Part shown: positions 59,857-64,000 of the stretch, in pieces
Layout: the number at the start of each line of letters is the position of its first letter
Numbering within the stretch: position 1 is the stretch's first letter
Assembly (NCBI GenBank): GCA_032719365.1
Contig: CM064875.1
Coordinates: forward strand, 14,557,816 to 14,621,815
Direction: 5' to 3'
From: Prinsepia uniflora
Taxonomy: Eukaryota; Streptophyta; Magnoliopsida; Rosales; Rosaceae
DNA: 64,000 bases
Position numbers and translations under genes: made by a program
Notes under the pieces: generated by a model
Told to the model about the DNA's origin: nothing
What the model saw: the letters and a program-made list of their open reading frames with translations, nothing else
Databases searched by the model: none

Positions 59857-60862
59857 TCAAGTAATAAGACCTTTACCATTTACTTTGTGGGTTATATATG
59901 GCCCTTGCCAAGTTTGGCTCCTTACTCTTCCAAGCACAGATGACCCTAATAGCAAAATCGTTTTCCAAACCAACTCATTTTCTTGGAAAGATTTGCCTTT
60001 AACACTTTTGTTGTAGGCTCTTAAGACTGCCGCTTTGTTGGCCATGATCTTGTTCAGAGCATCTCTCCTCCTTTGGTCTAGTTCTTCTTAATCGTAACAC
60101 ATAGCTTGTGTATACTCATCAGTATCTAAACATATTAGATGTTTAAATCAAAGTGAGTTGATATTTATTACTATGATTAGAAACATATCCAGACCATAAA
60201 CTAAGTTTGCTAGAGAGGTCCTAATTGCTCCCTTCGATGTTCGACAAGACTAAGGGGTATATAAGGCTTGCTCATGCCAATATGCAGGGTAATAACCTAT
60301 CATCATTTCCAAGATAGTAAGGATACTCTTGTTACTAGTCTCTTCCGGGCCATTTGCCCGAGGGTAGTAAGAGCTAGATTGCACAAACTTGATAGAGAAT
60401 TGAGCGCCAAACTACTGCAATTCTTGAAATGTGAATGATGATCTGCGGTCGGTGAAAAGTATTTCAAGTACCCAAATCGACTTAAAATAATTTCTTGTAA
60501 GAGCTTGACCAATTTGAGGCATGTGATCTGCTTTAGAGCTTTGGCTTCGATCCATTTGGTAAAATAATCAATAGCCACCACGACGAAGCCATGTTTCTTC
60601 GATGATTCTAAGGATATCTTCCTAACGAAATCTATAGCCCATCCTCGAAATAGCCATGGATTAACCACCAGTTCATTAGTATTATGGAAGCGTATTGAAA
60701 TGGGGCATGTCTTTGACATGCATTATAGCCCTTGGTGTATGTATAACAATTTGATTTGATGCCTGGCCAATAGTATCCACGTATTCGTATAAGCCATTTC
60801 ATCGTCGTACCTACCTGGTATTGCTCGCATACTTTTTCATGTACTTCTCCTATCACGACCAT
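59857..60862 (-). pseudogene. pol remnant: integrase
   Basis: 60632-60862 matches the integrase zinc-binding region: VHEKVCEQYQVGTTMKWLI, GYYWPGI, KGYNACQRHAP. The second His (usually AHQ) and the first Cys (usually KGCQAC) are both Tyr, so the zinc site is lost. 60303-60719 has the core start, FRGWAIDFV and VVVAIDYFTKWIEAKAL, with catalytic Asp in position, then frameshifts. 59857-60045 has the C-terminal AYNKSVKGKSFQENELVWK and QTWQGPYITHKVNGKG. Order and motifs fit Tat-lineage Ty3/gypsy. Confidence 0.85.
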
Positions 60863-60999
60863 TGCTTCTTTAGAACCAATACATCGAGATAATGTGTTGT
60901 CATATTTTTCTTAAAAATTTTTGGTCCCCATAGTATGTAATGGAATGCTTTATTTTTGAAACTCTCTCTTCGTTGGACAGATACTTCAAGTATTTTTTG

Positions 61000-61900
61000 A
61001 AAAGGATTCTCCAGTCGTCAGACTTGATCTCGATATCCATGATTTCCAAATAGGCATCTCTTTCCAAGATGGAAGGTATGGATCTTCTTTCGACTTTGAT
61101 CCATTTCTTCAGTTGTCCTTCTTGTAGTAAACCCCCAAATCTTACTTAGGCCATTTTGTTGGTTGCCAAGTTTTCTTCTTTTGAGATGTATTCAATAATC
61201 AATTAATGAATTTTGATGCCAATGCAACAACTTCCGTGAAGTAATTGCCGAGCAAAGATTCCTACATGCATACATCCCTGTAATTTGGTTGACTACCAGC
61301 TCTGAATATTTCTACTTGGTAGGCTCCCATTTTAATCCGGATTTCCATTCCAATGATTAAAGCCTCGTACTTTACTTTGGTTGTATGTTACGTTTTCCCA
61401 ATCCAAACTGATGACGATTCTTTAGTTCTAGACTTATCGAAGTATAACTTCCATAGAAAGATGGATAGCATATTAACTTGATGCGTCAATTCTTCTTCGA
61501 TGTCCAAGCCAGGGTAATATGTTAAGAAATAAGCAATAGATTAGCCTTTAACTGCCTTCTAAGGTATATATTGGAAATTAAATTCTGATAAATTCAAGGT
61601 CCACTTTCCTTTCTGACCTTTCAAAATAGGTCCGGATAACATGTATTTCAATAAGTCTATCTAAGAAATTTTCTGAGCATTGAAAGGTAACATGTGCGTT
61701 AGTTTGATAACTGTGAAATATAGTGCAAGGGGCACAATTTCTCCACTACCGTGTGCCTTTTATACTTTTGTCAGTGTTCCACTTAGATTGTAGATTTCTT
61801 GCTCCCCTCCTTATTATCTTCGGCTAGAAGGCTTTCGATGATGTTGAGGGACGCTGATATGTATATCTTTAAAGGTCTCCCTTTATTCAGCATCAAGACT
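61000..61900 (-). pseudogene. pol remnant: RNase H region
   Basis: Between RT and integrase on the minus strand, fragments such as LYFDKSRTKESS, KVKYEALIIGMEI and KIYISASLNIIESLLAEDN follow plant gypsy RNase H and its linker, with many stops. No continuous frame survives. Confidence 0.65.
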
Positions 61901-61999
61901 GGTGGGTTCGACAAGTAACTCTTAAGTTCCTTGAAATTTATTTGATTATTTTCGTCCCATTTGAGTTCTTCTATGTTTTAGATTTTGATAAATAAGGAG

Positions 62000-62702
62000 A
62001 AGGGTTTGCCTTTCCTAAACATATTTGCTATAAGTCTTTTAAGGAAATTGACTTTCCTAAGTAAACTCTGGATCTGCTTGTTGTTTCTAGGTAGAGGTGA
62101 ATCCATGATTACTTTAGTTTTATTCTTATCCACCTCTACCCCCCTTCGGTGAACCAAAAATCCCAGGAAATTTTATGCCTAGACTCCGAATGCACACTTT
62201 TTAGGCCATTTTCAGTTTCTGATGCCTCTATCATGAGCTTTCACCACAATGTAGTCAATTTATACTTCTAGAGTTTTACAAATAATCTCATGAAAGATGG
62301 CATTCATCGCTCGATGGTATATGGCTTCAGCATTCTTCCTAAAGGCATAACGACATACTCGATTGCCTCCACGTGTCCAAGGCACTTGAATGCAGTCTTG
62401 TGGATATCTTCTTTCGCTACGAGGAATTGATTGTATACATCATTTCCATCCATAAATGATAGAAATTAGTTTTGAAAAGCCCCATCAATAAGCATACCCG
62501 CCATTAGCATAGGATATTCATCCTTCGACGTGTCCTTATTCAAGTCGCAATAGTCTACGCAGATCCTAACTTTTCCTGTCTTGACCTTGATGGCATGCAC
62601 AATATTAGACGCCCACTCCGTATATTTAACCGTTTGAATGAAGCTAGCTTTGAGAAGTTTTTTGATCTCCTCTTTTCCTCTAAGCTCAATATCTACGTAC
62701 AT
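62000..62702 (-). pseudogene. pol remnant: reverse transcriptase
   Basis: 62466-62702 is open and holds IKKLLKASFIQTVKYTEWA and VRICVDYCDLNKDTSKDEYP, motifs of the RT fingers/palm. Downstream, after a stop, FLSFMDGNDVYNQFLVA and EDIHKTAF can be read. The catalytic YIDD box is replaced by stop-IDY around 62251-62262. Stops and frameshifts throughout make it inactive. Confidence 0.85.
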
Positions 62703-63221
62703 TCTTCTTCTTCTTGCTTGTTAGATAGGCTTGTAGCCTTCTTTGATAGGCAATCTATGTTCTGTCATGTTGATAGCTTATTATTCCAGCATTTCTTCCT
62801 TTGAAATTATGAGTTATTTCTCTTCTTTGCTTGGTAGGGAAGCTCGTACGTTCTATTTCTCTTCACATTGTACCAATAATCTTTCCCGTATATACTTGAT
62901 TGCCCCATCTAGTCTGTCTCCTCATGGGGTACATTATTCACCATAAAGTCCCCATATCAGGGTGGAAATTTCCAAATTTGAGAGCCGTGGTCCAAGAAGT
63001 TTGTGGGCCATTACCTTAGTAGTGTGTCCATTCTCATCTTCCCATATTAGTTTCATGCTTTCTAACTCGAGATTGTAGTTCAGCTACTATGGGATTAGCC
63101 ATGAAAGGTTTGAATCTACATGGATGATTTCTCAAAAACCTCATTCAAAGGTAGTCTAATCAGGATTCTAGATGGCGATTTACAGGTGTAGAATGGACAT
63201 GATACATATGTTTTTATGAAC

Positions 63222-63539
63222 CTAGTCTATTCCCAGTAGCACATTGTAGCTAGCTGTGCTGCCTATCACAAATAAAGCTAGCATTGATCTCTTGGAGCCA
63301 ACTGTGATCTCCAAAGGTAAAACCTCAAGGATTTTGGTGAAGTAAGACATTATTGTCGTGGTAAAAAAACAGTCTTGAACGGTTATTCCTAACTTTTCAA
63401 GCATTCTAGATGGTAGTACGTTGATGGATGCCCCTCCATCGATCATTATCTTGTTGATCGGAATTCTTTCTAAGTTGGCCGTAATGAAAATGGGAGATAG
63501 GTAATCCGTCATCTCTTTGGTTGGGTTGGAGAAAATCAT
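63222..63539 (-). pseudogene. pol remnant: aspartic protease
   Basis: 106 codons open. IMIDGGASINVLPSRMLEKLG is the active-site region with DGG in place of the common DSG/DTG, as in many Tat-like plant elements; SYNVLLGID matches the later conserved block. It would cleave the Gag-Pol precursor. Upstream (63540-64000) continues on minus without a frame I can assign and runs off the window. Confidence 0.8.
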
Positions 63540-64000
63540 TTTCTCCCTGAAATATGTAAATTCTGAAATAAAACCCTAGCTCTCTTCCCAGTTAGTCAGT
63601 ATCTCAATCATTTATCGGGATGGTACATATGTGACCACATCGCCTTTTATTTGGTTAACTTGGTGGTAACCTAATGCCATGTGTTCTGGTAGCACTACCA
63701 TAGGTTCACTTCATCTTGAACTCCCTGCCATTTCTTATCATACAATTTGTCCATATTTATGATTTTCAATAAATTTTTCTCAAATTCTTTCAATTCTTCC
63801 TCGTTCGTACTCTATCCATTTTCCTCCTGGATTTCTTGATCATACTCTTTTCCCAATATTAGGATGTAGATATTCTCAGATTACTTGTTTGGTAACTCAT
63901 CTTGTGTGAAGTCTCCAAACACAATTCGTCTCCTTACTCTTTCAAATGTTTCAGAAATGGATCTTGGGAATGACACGGTTCACTATTGATTAACCTCAAC

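Overview
This window looks like nuclear intergenic DNA from a flowering plant, most likely a dicot. The background is AT-rich and is packed with nested LTR retrotransposons, hAT and other small DNA transposons, and a Cassandra-type TRIM carrying 5S-rRNA-like sequence. I found no intact host protein-coding gene and no tRNA or rRNA gene. I cannot name the species. Almost all long reading frames are shadows of transposon DNA.

Region by region. (1) 1-11113: an old LTR in minus orientation is split by a 9.65 kb LARD-type element (651-10301) with two 2,962 bp LTRs, a Met-initiator primer binding site, a Tekay-like polypurine tract, no gag-pol, and a perfect CTCAC target duplication. (2) 11114-31647: AT-rich spacer with MITE/hAT elements, a Cassandra LTR, a 385 bp fold-back, two tandem duplications, a GC-richer island, one exon-like piece and a possible LINE tail. 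(3) 31648-41043: a non-autonomous Ty3/gypsy element of probable Tat lineage on the minus strand. It has broken gag, no pol and an antisense ORF with an 8-residue coding minisatellite; a 3.0 kb solo LTR and a 279 bp mini-LTR are inserted in it. (4) 41437-43853: a decayed coding segment (minus) split by a 1.86 kb solo LTR and flanked by a hAT element. (5) 46542-46697: a 156 bp palindromic mini-LTR. (6) 47493-55635: a three-level nest, solo LTR > 5.5 kb hAT > 3.07 kb solo LTR. (7) 57.7-64 kb: a second Tat-like element, decayed pol on minus facing a decayed antisense ORF on plus.

The most interesting pattern is in the large LTR family that begins TGTAACGACCC and ends GGGTCNTGTCA or close variants. 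Across quite diverged copies each LTR keeps a strong splice donor (GTGAGTGG), a CTCAC-like branch site, a pyrimidine-rich stretch and a CAG|GT or TAG|GT acceptor, framing a 0.87-1.5 kb segment. Inside that segment each subfamily carries its own array of short inverted repeats (GGGCC-N3-GGCCC or GAGT-N6-ACTC types). The arms of these repeats sometimes change together. I infer an LTR-resident intron filled with a hairpin array. Two unrelated transposons, the LARD and a hAT, have each inserted exactly at that donor motif.
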